64,000 bases of DNA from the NCBI GenBank assembly GCA_964396375.1, contig CAYNEY010000003.1, positions 106,526 to 170,525 of the forward strand, read 5' to 3'. The DNA comes from FEN-1139 sp964396375 (GTDB lineage Bacteria; Myxococcota_A; Polyangia; Polyangiales; Polyangiaceae). The notes beneath the pieces are model-generated. The model searched no databases. It was not told the origin of the DNA and saw only the letters and a program-made list of their open reading frames with translations. The position numbers and the translations under genes are program-made. Positions within the stretch are counted from its first letter, which is position 1, and each line of letters starts with the position of its first letter. Below are positions 7,825 to 15,257 of this stretch, piece after piece.

Positions 7825-8633
7825 GTTTCGGCGACTCCCGCGGTGCTGTGAGAAAGATGGGCCTTCAGCCCCCGCGCGTATGCACTCGATGAAGCAGTGA
7901 AGTAGCCAGACCGTTTGAGCTCACGGGCATAGGCTTCCGCGTCCCCAGACTCGAGCGCGTCCCTGAGTTGAGGGTTCTTGGTGCCGAGACGATCGAGGAA
8001 GGCAACCCAGTCTTTCGCTCCTGCTTCCAGCGAATCGTAGGCTCGAAAGCGGGTCTGCGGATGCGGTGGCTGAAATGTGACGCGCAGTTTGGGTTTGGAG
8101 GCATTGGGTTCGAGCGCCATAACGTCCCGATCGAAGCTGCACAGGTGTGATTGGGCGGAGGTGGCGTAGGCCCGTGCCTTGGCGGGTGAGACCATCTCCC
8201 AGGTGTTCCGAAGGTGGGTGTGGCTCTGTCCCTCGCTGGCCTTCTTGTTGCCGAGATTGAAATTGTAGCAATGAGTGAAGCGAGCAGTCTCGAGCGATGC
8301 CTGGGCGACGAGAAGGCGCAAGGCAGCCTGCGGCAGGTCCGGTCGGAGGCTCGCCAGGGTTTTCTGGACATCGGCATGGCTGACTGGGGTGCGACGGGGG
8401 GCGCGGTCGAGCAGCGGGACGTGCACAACGCCCTCACTTCGGGCGAGTCGGAACGCTATCTCGCGGTCGATGGCAGCTGGGCAGCGGAGCTGGCAAAGGC
8501 CGGGGACGAGCGGGATTCTATCGCAGGCCGAGACCAGCTCCTCCCAGCTAGAACGGGCGAGTTGATCGATTGTCCCTGTGTGGGGTTCGGCTGACAGAGA
8601 GAGCGTGACGGGCGGGAGACGGGAGATGGTCAT
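7821..8633 (-). CDS. Glucosaminidase-like (FlgJ-C/mannosyl-glycoprotein family) peptidoglycan hydrolase
   Basis: A 270-residue protein whose C-terminal two thirds resembles the beta-N-acetylglucosaminidase fold of FlgJ-type muramidases: AQASLETARFTHCYNFNLGNKK carries the catalytic-type Glu, followed by RFRAYDSLEAGAKDWVAFL and SGYFTASSSAYARGL. Such domains cleave peptidoglycan glycan strands. No signal peptide is visible at the first ATG; the N-terminal about 90 residues are unassigned and may bind the cell wall or a partner. It is coupled by ATGA to the downstream lipoprotein gene. An alternative is an inactive wall-binding relative; the Glu makes activity plausible. Confidence 0.68.
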   Translation of the reverse strand: MTISRLPPVTLSLSAEPHTGTIDQLARSSWEELVSACDRIPLVPGLCQLRCPAAIDREIAFRLARSEGVVHVPLLDRAPRRTPVSHADVQKTLASLRPDLPQAALRLLVAQASLETARFTHCYNFNLGNKKASEGQSHTHLRNTWEMVSPAKARAYATSAQSHLCSFDRDVMALEPNASKPKLRVTFQPPHPQTRFRAYDSLEAGAKDWVAFLDRLGTKNPQLRDALESGDAEAYARELKRSGYFTASSSAYARGLKAHLSHSTAGVAET

Positions 8634-8773
8634 GATGTGTGGTCGGTCAGCAGCTCGCGGAGTTTCGGCAAAAACAATAGCTTGCGGCCAGATCGCACTG
8701 GGCAGCCGGCCCGCTCAAGAGAGAGGCTGTTGGGGTTGTCGCCTTGCAGAGACTCAAGCCATTATGGCGGTCG

Positions 8774-9577
8774 ATGTACCCACTGACCTCGCGGCTCCTG
8801 ACCCTCTTCCAGCTTGGAGCATGTTTTTTTGCCTGCGCCTCGCCGCCTCCGTCCTCGGTGCCAACTGGTACGCATTCCGTTACTCCTACCGCAGCCGCGG
8901 AATCTGGCGTGACGCGGCCCGCTGATTTGGCGTCCAGGGCCGAGGCTCTCCAACTCCTTGATGGTGGACGCTGTCCGAGCGAAACGCTCCTCGACGACTT
9001 CGAAGACGCAGATGGCATGATCGCGGGGTTGGAGGGGCGCAACGGCGCCTGGTCTACCTATGTAGACAAGGATGGTTCTTGGATCTCACCGGCCGCGGAC
9101 CAGCCGTTTTCCGTTGCTGCACCGGGTGCCCAGGGCTCGAAGCACGCCGCGCACATCAAGGGTCGTACCGGCGGAAAGGGTAGTCCCTACGCTGGCATGG
9201 GATTCGTAATCAGTTCGGAGTTGGCCTTCATCAACCTGTCATGCTGCAAGGGGATCTCGTTTTGGGCCAAGCGAGGAGCGAACACGCTGGACACCGTACG
9301 CGTCAAGTTGGGTGACAAGAACACTGTGCCGGAAGGTGGAGTCTGTCAGGCCTGCTTCAACGACTTCGGCATTGACTTCGGATTTTCCACCGAATGGAAG
9401 CTGTACACGCTCTGGTTCGCCTCCACGAGCCAGCAGCCTTACTGGGGAGAACCGATGAAGCAGCTCGATACCAGCCACCTGCGCCACCTACACTTCCAGG
9501 TGAACCACCCCAGTTATGACTTCGAGGTGTGGGTGGATGATATCCGTCTGGTGGGTTGCGAGCCGCATGCACACTGA
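8774..9577 (+). CDS. Lipoprotein with carbohydrate-binding-like (CBM11-type) beta-sandwich
   Basis: A 267-residue protein from the ATG at 8774, which gives a compact lipoprotein signal (MYPLTSRLLTLFQLGACFFAC). A TTG ten codons upstream is the alternative start. After a Pro/Thr linker comes DDFEDADGMIAGLEGRNGAWSTYVD, then a domain with GISFWAKRGAN, VRVKLGDKNT, WKLYTLWFAS, HLHFQVN and the terminal VWVDDIRLVGC. This succession is typical of CBM11/CIA30-like jelly-roll domains that bind beta-glucans. Several Cys (GRCP, SCCKG, CQACF, VGC) probably form disulphides outside the cytoplasm. No catalytic domain is attached, so a binding or surface role is inferred. Confidence 0.72.
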   Translation: MYPLTSRLLTLFQLGACFFACASPPPSSVPTGTHSVTPTAAAESGVTRPADLASRAEALQLLDGGRCPSETLLDDFEDADGMIAGLEGRNGAWSTYVDKDGSWISPAADQPFSVAAPGAQGSKHAAHIKGRTGGKGSPYAGMGFVISSELAFINLSCCKGISFWAKRGANTLDTVRVKLGDKNTVPEGGVCQACFNDFGIDFGFSTEWKLYTLWFASTSQQPYWGEPMKQLDTSHLRHLHFQVNHPSYDFEVWVDDIRLVGCEPHAH

Positions 9578-9763
9578 TGCATCGAAGGCGAGTTCGCGTA
9601 TGCTGCCATGAGCGTCATGCGAGCGGCCTGCGCGCCCTGTCTCATGGCGAGACCCAAGGCATTGGTGACCGAAGGGAGGGGGAAGCGCATCTGCCCTATT
9701 CGTTTCGGTCGCTGAGCCGTGCTGGGGTGCCGGAGAGTCAGTGTCGGAAAGATGGTCGCTTCG

Positions 9764-9792
9764 TTGACTTCCCAAGGAAATGCCAGCAAATT
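9764..9792 (+). promoter_or_regulatory. Possible promoter for the lipoprotein gene at 9868
   Basis: TTGACT (9764-9769), a 17-base spacer and CAAATT (9787-9792). The -35 is good, but the -10 matches only at three positions. It lies in the 290-bp gap 9578-9867, which otherwise shows no gene or structure. Confidence 0.3.
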
Positions 9793-9867
9793 CCTCAGCG
9801 AGCGGCCGATGTGAGCCCGGCCCGCACCAAGAAGCCACTCTCTGGCTCGCCCGGAGCCGAACCACCG

Positions 9868-10569
9868 ATGACTGTTCGAACGCCTCTCACCGTTCTTGCC
9901 GCTCTGATATCTCTCGCTTGCACTGAGGAGAGCGCGCGTCAACGGGTGATGCCTTCGAGCGATCCCAGTACCGTGCCCCCCCCAGTGCAGAGTGCCCCCC
10001 CGGCGCCGCGTCCCGCTCCCGCCGATCTGTCGGTCGAAGCGCTCTCGCGCGAGCTGGGCTGCGGGAAGACGAGTGTCTCGGAACCCTGCAGGATCCTGGG
10101 AGAGTTTGCGACCGCGAGTCGCTGGACACCGAGGCTGCCATCGGGCGAGGGTCGTTGGGTAGGGAACGCGACCATTGTCGACAAGGGCAAAGAAAAACGC
10201 GAGATTCTGATCCTCTTCGCCAAGAATGTTCCTACCAGTCATGTCTCTCCGGGAGATCTTGCGCTCAAGGTTGGTTATGACACCATCGCCGAAGACCTCC
10301 GCGATCACGCTGGAAAGATGATCCGCTCTTTGGCGAGAGGTGACACTCCTAACCGTCGCAATCAGGCCCGAGCGACCATAGAGAGCTTCGTCCCGCAGGT
10401 GATGCGCGGGGCAGTCAATACCGCGTTGGCATCGGTACAGCTCATCTCCGAGGAGCAGGTGTTTCTGCGGCAGGCTGGGAGGAAAGTGCTGGTAGTGATG
10501 CCGAACCGGCAAGTCTCCGCGGTCGCTGGTGATGGTACCTATGCGGAACTGTGGGTTGCGACGTGGTAG
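9868..10569 (+). CDS. Putative lipoprotein of unknown function
   Basis: A 233-residue protein from the ATG at 9868. A short lipoprotein signal with lipobox LISLAC is followed by a Pro/Ala-rich linker. The same frame is open further upstream (to 9556) but encodes no recognisable protein there, and the signal peptide fixes the start at 9868. The folded part has DLSVEALSRELGCG, EPCRILGEFATASRW, RWVGNATIVDKGKEKREILILFAK and a helical region with many Arg. Two Cys (GCGK, EPCR) may form a disulphide. No family was recognised. It overlaps the following hemerythrin-like gene by up to 19 bases. Confidence 0.68.
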   Translation: MTVRTPLTVLAALISLACTEESARQRVMPSSDPSTVPPPVQSAPPAPRPAPADLSVEALSRELGCGKTSVSEPCRILGEFATASRWTPRLPSGEGRWVGNATIVDKGKEKREILILFAKNVPTSHVSPGDLALKVGYDTIAEDLRDHAGKMIRSLARGDTPNRRNQARATIESFVPQVMRGAVNTALASVQLISEEQVFLRQAGRKVLVVMPNRQVSAVAGDGTYAELWVATW

Positions 10570-11057
10570 AATTGGAGTGTCTGGTTCTGCTCGCGCACGA
10601 TCATGCGCAGCTTACCTCGCAAGTGGAGCACGTGGGTTCGTTGTTACGCGGGATCCTGGGGCGCCGATTCGACGCCCACAGTATCGCCGTTGAAGTTGAC
10701 ACGCAGTACGCAATATTGCTGACGGTCATCAGCAGTCACTTCGAGTTGGAAGAGAGCAGACTGCTCGTGCATCTCTGCAATTTCTGTCCTGACACTGAAC
10801 CTCAACTCGCCGCGTTGGTGTCCGACCACCGGCGCATCGAGCTCGTACTCAGCGTAGTCAGTGAACAACTTCACGGTGGCGCGCTTGGCGCGGCCGTCCG
10901 GATCTCACAGCTCTGCGATGATTTCGCGCGCTTCGAGACTGCCTATTTCGATCATCTTGAGGCGGAAGCTCTTCTTTTCGAAAGAATCGCCCGAAGGCTC
11001 GATGCAGAACAGAGGGCCTTTCTGGCCGAACACGCGTTTGAGCTGGGTGATCGGTAA
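10551..11057 (+). CDS. Hemerythrin-like HHE-domain protein
   Basis: A 168-residue, all-helical protein. It has the hemerythrin-type pattern of metal ligands: HDHAQL in helix 1, HFELEE in helix 2, DHRRIE in helix 3 and a final YFDHLEAEALLFE. Such cytoplasmic proteins hold a di-iron centre and bind O2 or NO, or take part in iron-sulphur repair or signalling. The start codon is GTG at 10551, or the GTG at 10563 four codons later; both overlap the end of the preceding lipoprotein gene. It converges, 12 bases away, with a diguanylate cyclase gene, but opposite strands argue against a shared operon. Confidence 0.72.
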   Translation: MGCDVVELECLVLLAHDHAQLTSQVEHVGSLLRGILGRRFDAHSIAVEVDTQYAILLTVISSHFELEESRLLVHLCNFCPDTEPQLAALVSDHRRIELVLSVVSEQLHGGALGAAVRISQLCDDFARFETAYFDHLEAEALLFERIARRLDAEQRAFLAEHAFELGDR

Positions 11058-11069
11058 GCGGGGGAAGCC

Positions 11070-12170
11070 TCAGGCAATCTCGATCCGATTTCGACCTGCT
11101 TCTTTGGCGCGGTAGAGAGCCCGATCGGCACGAGCAATCCAGTCTTTGACAGGTTCTCCAACCAAGAACCCCGCAACACCGACGGACTGGGTAACGCGCA
11201 CTGTGCCGGCTGCGGTCTCGATTGCCATTTGCTCGAGAACCAACCGGGAGCGCTCGGCGCGCTGGGCGACCTTCTCCAGCGAACTGTCACGTACGATGAT
11301 CGCGAACTCTTCGCCACCGTAGCGTGTCACGAAGTCCTCTTTTCGGAGGAAGTGCCGCACAAGGTTGTCTGCCGCGGTGCGGAGCACAAGGTCGCCGACC
11401 GGATGCCCATGGCCATCATTGATGGACTTGAACCTATCGAGGTCAACCATCAGAAGGCACGGCTCGTTGCCAAGCAAGAGACCGAGACGTGCCACCTTGT
11501 CGATCTCTTCGTCGAATGCTGCTCGATTGAACAGCTGAGTCAACGGATCCAGAGTGGCCTTGGTGCGGGCTATTTCGAGCTCCTTCTTCAGCTCTCTCAC
11601 CTCACGTCCAAGCAAGCTAACCTGGGCCGTCTCACGATCACGACGGCGAGCTATCGCTCCACGCACCGCAGTGGCGATCGAGAGGGACTCAGTGTGGATT
11701 CGCTCATTGTCTCGCGCCGTCACCGCATCGAGCAAGCTGTTGATTTGTCGCTCGATCCTGGTGTCCGCGTCTCGATCTTCGGCCACTGCGACAGTCAGAC
11801 ACTGCGCGAACTCCTGAACGGTGTGGCGGAAATTCTTGAAGGCTCGTTCGACATACTCTTGTTCGTGGCGCCGATGGTTTTCTACGTATCGCACCACGCC
11901 AGCGTAGTCCCGCGCTTCGAGTGGTGTTTGTGAGGGTGGCTCGTCAGCAGTGTCCGATTCGTCCTGTCCAAGCGCGATGCTGCGGATGAGCCGGTCGCAC
12001 TCCATGGTGACCTCCGCCCCACTGGCTCGTTCCGTGTCGAAGGCATACTGGCCGAAGATTCGCACCAGGCGCACCAGCGTATCCAGCAACCGATCGAGAC
12101 CGGCCGGTGCTGGCACTGGGATGTGCGGGGAACTCTGGGGTGGAGGGGTGCGGGCCTTTCTGCCGAACAT
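11070..12170 (-). CDS. Diguanylate cyclase (GGDEF domain), cytoplasmic
   Basis: A 366-residue protein from the ATG at 12170 (MFGRKARTPPPQ). A longer frame exists, but its extra N-terminus is not protein-like. The N-terminal about 200 residues are helical, with a coiled-coil stretch (LLGREVRELKKELEIARTKA) that probably dimerises the enzyme. The GGDEF domain follows: DPLTQLFNRAAFDEE, LLMVDLDRFKSINDGHGHPVGD, and the active-site loop RYGGEEFAII. RKED sits five residues before the loop and fits the RxxD product-inhibition site. It should make c-di-GMP from two GTP under feedback control. No membrane segment or known sensor domain is visible, so the input is unknown. Confidence 0.9.
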   Translation of the reverse strand: MFGRKARTPPPQSSPHIPVPAPAGLDRLLDTLVRLVRIFGQYAFDTERASGAEVTMECDRLIRSIALGQDESDTADEPPSQTPLEARDYAGVVRYVENHRRHEQEYVERAFKNFRHTVQEFAQCLTVAVAEDRDADTRIERQINSLLDAVTARDNERIHTESLSIATAVRGAIARRRDRETAQVSLLGREVRELKKELEIARTKATLDPLTQLFNRAAFDEEIDKVARLGLLLGNEPCLLMVDLDRFKSINDGHGHPVGDLVLRTAADNLVRHFLRKEDFVTRYGGEEFAIIVRDSSLEKVAQRAERSRLVLEQMAIETAAGTVRVTQSVGVAGFLVGEPVKDWIARADRALYRAKEAGRNRIEIA

Positions 12171-12236
12171 GCCGACGGAGACAACGTCTCGGTTCGGCCC
12201 AAAGATAAGACTGAGCCTCCCTAGGCCCAAGACGGC

Positions 12237-12287
12237 CCAAGAGCCAGTCACGGCTCTTGGCTTGGCTAGCCCCACCAAAGCGGTGGG
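12237..12287. promoter_or_regulatory. Two tandem hairpins between the GGDEF gene and pgk
   Basis: CCAAGAGCC-AGTCAC-GGCTCTTGG (12237-12260) is a perfect 9-bp inverted repeat. CCCACC-AAAGC-GGTGGG (12271-12287) is a second, 6-bp one. Neither is followed by a T-run. Just upstream, GGCCCAA occurs three times (12196, 12224, 12234). The segment sits in a divergent intergenic region, so these are operator or leader-RNA candidates rather than terminators. Confidence 0.4.
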
Positions 12288-12375
12288 CACCTGGGCCGCA
12301 TATTTGCTTTACTACGCCCCCAATCCCAAGCTCCCAGAGTGGGGCGATCGGGTACGGATCGAAAGGATCAGAGTC

Positions 12376-13623
12376 ATGGCGAAGCTTTCTATCGATGAGG
12401 TCGAGCTTGCTGGCAAGCGCGTGTTGATGCGGGTTGATTTCAATGTGCCGCAGGACAAGCAGACGCTCGCTATCACGAACCCCGCACGGATCGTTGCCGC
12501 CCTTCCCACCATCAAACATGCGCTCGACCACGGGGCGAGCGTGGTGTTGATGAGTCACCTCGGGCGTCCCGACGGAAAGGCCGACGCAAAATACAGCCTG
12601 AGGCCAGTCGCCGACAAACTCGCAGAGCTGCTTGGCCGCGCGGTTACGTTCCTTCCTGATTGCGTGGGGCCCGAGACCGAGGCTGTGTGCCAGAATCTCG
12701 CTCCCGGGTCGGTGGTGCTGCTGGAGAACCTCCGATTTCACATCGAGGAGGAGGGCAAGGTCAAGAACGCAGACAACACCAGTACCAAGGCCGATCCGGA
12801 TGCAGTGAAGAGCTTTCGTGCCTCACTGTCGCGGCTTGGTGATGTGTACGTGAACGACGCGTTCGGTACGGCGCACCGCGCCCATAGCTCGATGGTGGGT
12901 TGCGACTTGCCTATCCGCGCTGCTGGCTTCTTGATGAAGAAGGAGCTTGATGCCTTTGCGGCAGTGTTGGACAACCCCAAGCGGCCGCTGCTTGCAATCT
13001 TGGGAGGCGCGAAAGTGGCCGACAAGATTCAACTCATCAAGAACCTATTGGACCGCGCCAACGAGATCATCATCGCCGGCGGTATGGCTTTTACGTTCAA
13101 GAAAGTGGCCGCAGGGGTCGAGATCGGCCAGAGCTTGTTCGATGCTGAGGGCGCCAAAATCGTGTCAGAGTTGCTCAGCCTGGCGGCGGCCAAGAACGTC
13201 CAGATTCATCTTCCCGTTGACTACGTTTGTGCTGACAAATTCGACGCGGCTGCCCAGATCACCGCAGCTGATGATGCCAGAGGGATCCCTCTCGGGTGGA
13301 TGGGGCTCGATGTTGGCCCAAAGTCGGTAGCGATGTTCGACAAGGTGATCGGACGAGCCCAGACCATCATGTGGAACGGGCCGCCAGGTGTCTTCGAAAT
13401 GGAGGCCTTCGCTGGTGGTACCAAGGCGATGGCTCAAGCGGTCGCGGCTGCCACCGCCCGGGGAGCTGTGACGGTGATCGGTGGCGGCGATACCGCGACG
13501 GCGGCCAAAAAGTGCGGGATTGTCGACAAGGTGACCCATTGTTCGACCGGTGGGGGGGCCTCCCTCGAACTGCTCGAGGGCAAGGTGCTGCCGGGGATCG
13601 CCGCATTATCTGAGCGCGCCTGA
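12376..13623 (+). CDS. pgk: Phosphoglycerate kinase
   Basis: A 415-residue glycolytic enzyme (1,3-bisphosphoglycerate + ADP to 3-phosphoglycerate + ATP). The start is the ATG at 12376 behind AAAGGATC; the frame continues upstream without family similarity. Typical motifs are GKRVLMRVDFNVPQ, MSHLGRPDGK, VLLENLRFH, YVNDAFGTAHRAHSSM, the linker AILGGAKVADKI, MWNGPPGVFEM, and the C-terminal VIGGGDTATAAKK and STGGGASLELLEGK nucleotide-binding stretches. The length is normal. It is the first gene of a plus-strand pair with the following phosphohexomutase. Confidence 0.97.
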   Translation: MAKLSIDEVELAGKRVLMRVDFNVPQDKQTLAITNPARIVAALPTIKHALDHGASVVLMSHLGRPDGKADAKYSLRPVADKLAELLGRAVTFLPDCVGPETEAVCQNLAPGSVVLLENLRFHIEEEGKVKNADNTSTKADPDAVKSFRASLSRLGDVYVNDAFGTAHRAHSSMVGCDLPIRAAGFLMKKELDAFAAVLDNPKRPLLAILGGAKVADKIQLIKNLLDRANEIIIAGGMAFTFKKVAAGVEIGQSLFDAEGAKIVSELLSLAAAKNVQIHLPVDYVCADKFDAAAQITAADDARGIPLGWMGLDVGPKSVAMFDKVIGRAQTIMWNGPPGVFEMEAFAGGTKAMAQAVAAATARGAVTVIGGGDTATAAKKCGIVDKVTHCSTGGGASLELLEGKVLPGIAALSERA

Positions 13624-13653
13624 GTCCGCGCGACGTCTTGGCGACATGAGAGC

Positions 13654-13687
13654 CGAGCCCGGTGTGCCGCAGCGTTCACCGGGCTCG
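13654..13687 (+). terminator. Hairpin after pgk (weak terminator or attenuator)
   Basis: CGAGCCCGGTG (13654-13664) pairs perfectly over 11 bp with CACCGGGCTCG (13677-13687) around a 12-base loop, 31 bases after the pgk stop. The stem is very stable but is followed by GTGTGTGT rather than T, so it may act as an mRNA-stabilising or Rho-assisted structure. Confidence 0.5.
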
Positions 13688-13712
13688 TGTGTGTCGAAGA
13701 GAAGGAGCTGCT

Positions 13713-15257
13713 GTGGCTGATGCAATAACGACAATGACTGTGGCTGATCTGGCCCGCTCGAGCGGCGTCAGCTTTGGGACGAGTGGGGCTCGTGGACGGG
13801 TGGTCGACATGACGGACCGCGTCTGTTCCGGTTATACCGAGGGATTTCTGCAGATGCTGCAGCGCCGTGCCAACCTCGGACCGGGAGTTGCCGTGGCGAT
13901 TGGCGGTGACCGGCGTGCGAGCACGGGTCGGATCCTCGGAGCCGTGGCGGCGGCGGTTCGTCAGCAGGGACAGGAGTTCCACCATGCTGGCCGGGTTCCC
14001 TCTCCAGCTCTCGCTCTGCTCGGCCTGACGCGGGGATGGCCGACCGTTATGGTTACGGGGAGTCATATCCCCGATGATCGCAATGGTATCAAATTCACCA
14101 CCCGAGATGGAGAGATCACCAAGATCGATGAAGGTCAAATCCTCGATCAACAGCTGCTGAATGACGACCGTTTCGATACGCAGGGCAGCCTAAGGGACCC
14201 ACGCTTGGCTGTGCTCGGAGAAGTGCAGCGAGACGCCGAGCATCTCTACCTCTCCCGGTACCTTGACGCCTATCCACGTGAGCTTCTGTCTGGCCGGCGG
14301 ATCGTCGTCTACGGACACAGTGCGGTCGGAAGAGAGCTGCTCGTGGCGGTACTGGAGGGCCTCGGTGCGACGGTAATCCAGCTTGGCTGGTCCGATGACT
14401 TCATCCCGGTGGACACCGAGGCGATTCATCCCAGGGATGTCGAGTTGGGTCGGTCTGTGGCGCGCGAATACCGCCCCTTCGCGATTGTCTCGACGGACGG
14501 GGACTCGGATCGCCCTCTGATCTCCGATGAGTTTGGGGAGTGGATGCGTGGCGACGTGCTCGGCGTCCTTTCAGCGAGAGAGCTTGCTGCTGAGGTGGTG
14601 GCGACACCCGTCAGTTCAAACACGATGGTTGAACGTTGCGATTGCTTTCGCGAGGTGTACCGCACGAAGATTGGTTCTCCATTCGTGATCGAGGCTATGA
14701 CACGAGCCGTCCAAGCAGGCAGTCCTCGGGTGCTTGGTTACGAAGCCAACGGAGGGATGCTGCTTGCGACGCCGTTCGAGGTGATTGGGGGCGGCAAGCT
14801 TGGTCCACTGCCTACCCGAGATCCTGTGGTGGTCATGCTCTCGGTCTTCGCCAGTGCGGTGCGACACCGCTGCAGTATGGCCGAGCTTGGCGCAGCACTT
14901 CCGCAGCGGGTGACAGCGAGTGGCCGCCTTCAGGGTCTGGTGCCCGCGATTACCGCGCCCTTGCTGGAGCAGCTCGCGCAAGGTGGTCCAGCGGTCGCGA
15001 CGAAATTGCTCAGTGAGGTAGTGGGGCGCGTGGTGACCATTGATTTGACGGATGGTGTTCGCTTGACGACTTCAGTGGAGGACGTGGTGCATCTGCGTCC
15101 CTCGGGGAACGCTCCGGAACTCCGGTGTTACGCAGAATCCCACAGCCATTCACGTGCCCATCAGCTCGTGAGTGACACGCTCGCTTGGGTGCAGCGAGTG
15201 CTCGGCCAGAGCTCTGAGACGTTGTCAGCCAACCCAGCGACGGGCGTTCTCAAATAG
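13713..15257 (+). CDS. Alpha-D-phosphohexomutase (phosphomannomutase/phosphoglucomutase family)
   Basis: A 514-residue enzyme that moves phosphate between C1 and C6 of a hexose (or hexosamine). The four active-site loops are present: the phosphoserine loop TGSHIPDDRNGIKF, the metal-binding loop STDGDSDRPLISD, the sugar-specificity loop GYEANGG and the phosphate-binding loop RPSGNAPELR. FGTSGARGR marks the N-terminus. A GTG start at 13713 is chosen because GAAGGAG precedes it by about seven bases. Substrate preference (mannose, glucose or glucosamine) cannot be read reliably. In GlmM and classic ManB the active loop reads TASHNP; TGSHIP suggests a separate subgroup. The 3' end overlaps the convergent purL by 33 bases. 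Confidence 0.88.
   Translation: MADAITTMTVADLARSSGVSFGTSGARGRVVDMTDRVCSGYTEGFLQMLQRRANLGPGVAVAIGGDRRASTGRILGAVAAAVRQQGQEFHHAGRVPSPALALLGLTRGWPTVMVTGSHIPDDRNGIKFTTRDGEITKIDEGQILDQQLLNDDRFDTQGSLRDPRLAVLGEVQRDAEHLYLSRYLDAYPRELLSGRRIVVYGHSAVGRELLVAVLEGLGATVIQLGWSDDFIPVDTEAIHPRDVELGRSVAREYRPFAIVSTDGDSDRPLISDEFGEWMRGDVLGVLSARELAAEVVATPVSSNTMVERCDCFREVYRTKIGSPFVIEAMTRAVQAGSPRVLGYEANGGMLLATPFEVIGGGKLGPLPTRDPVVVMLSVFASAVRHRCSMAELGAALPQRVTASGRLQGLVPAITAPLLEQLAQGGPAVATKLLSEVVGRVVTIDLTDGVRLTTSVEDVVHLRPSGNAPELRCYAESHSHSRAHQLVSDTLAWVQRVLGQSSETLSANPATGVLK

Noticed and set aside
9514..10512. A 332-codon minus-strand frame opposite the lipoprotein gene.
   Set aside because: Residue composition is shadow-like, with no signal or domain; the plus-strand frame has a lipobox and clear start.
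11950..12375. N-terminal extension of pgk to 11950.
   Set aside because: Runs antisense through the GGDEF gene; Pgk homology starts at 12376.
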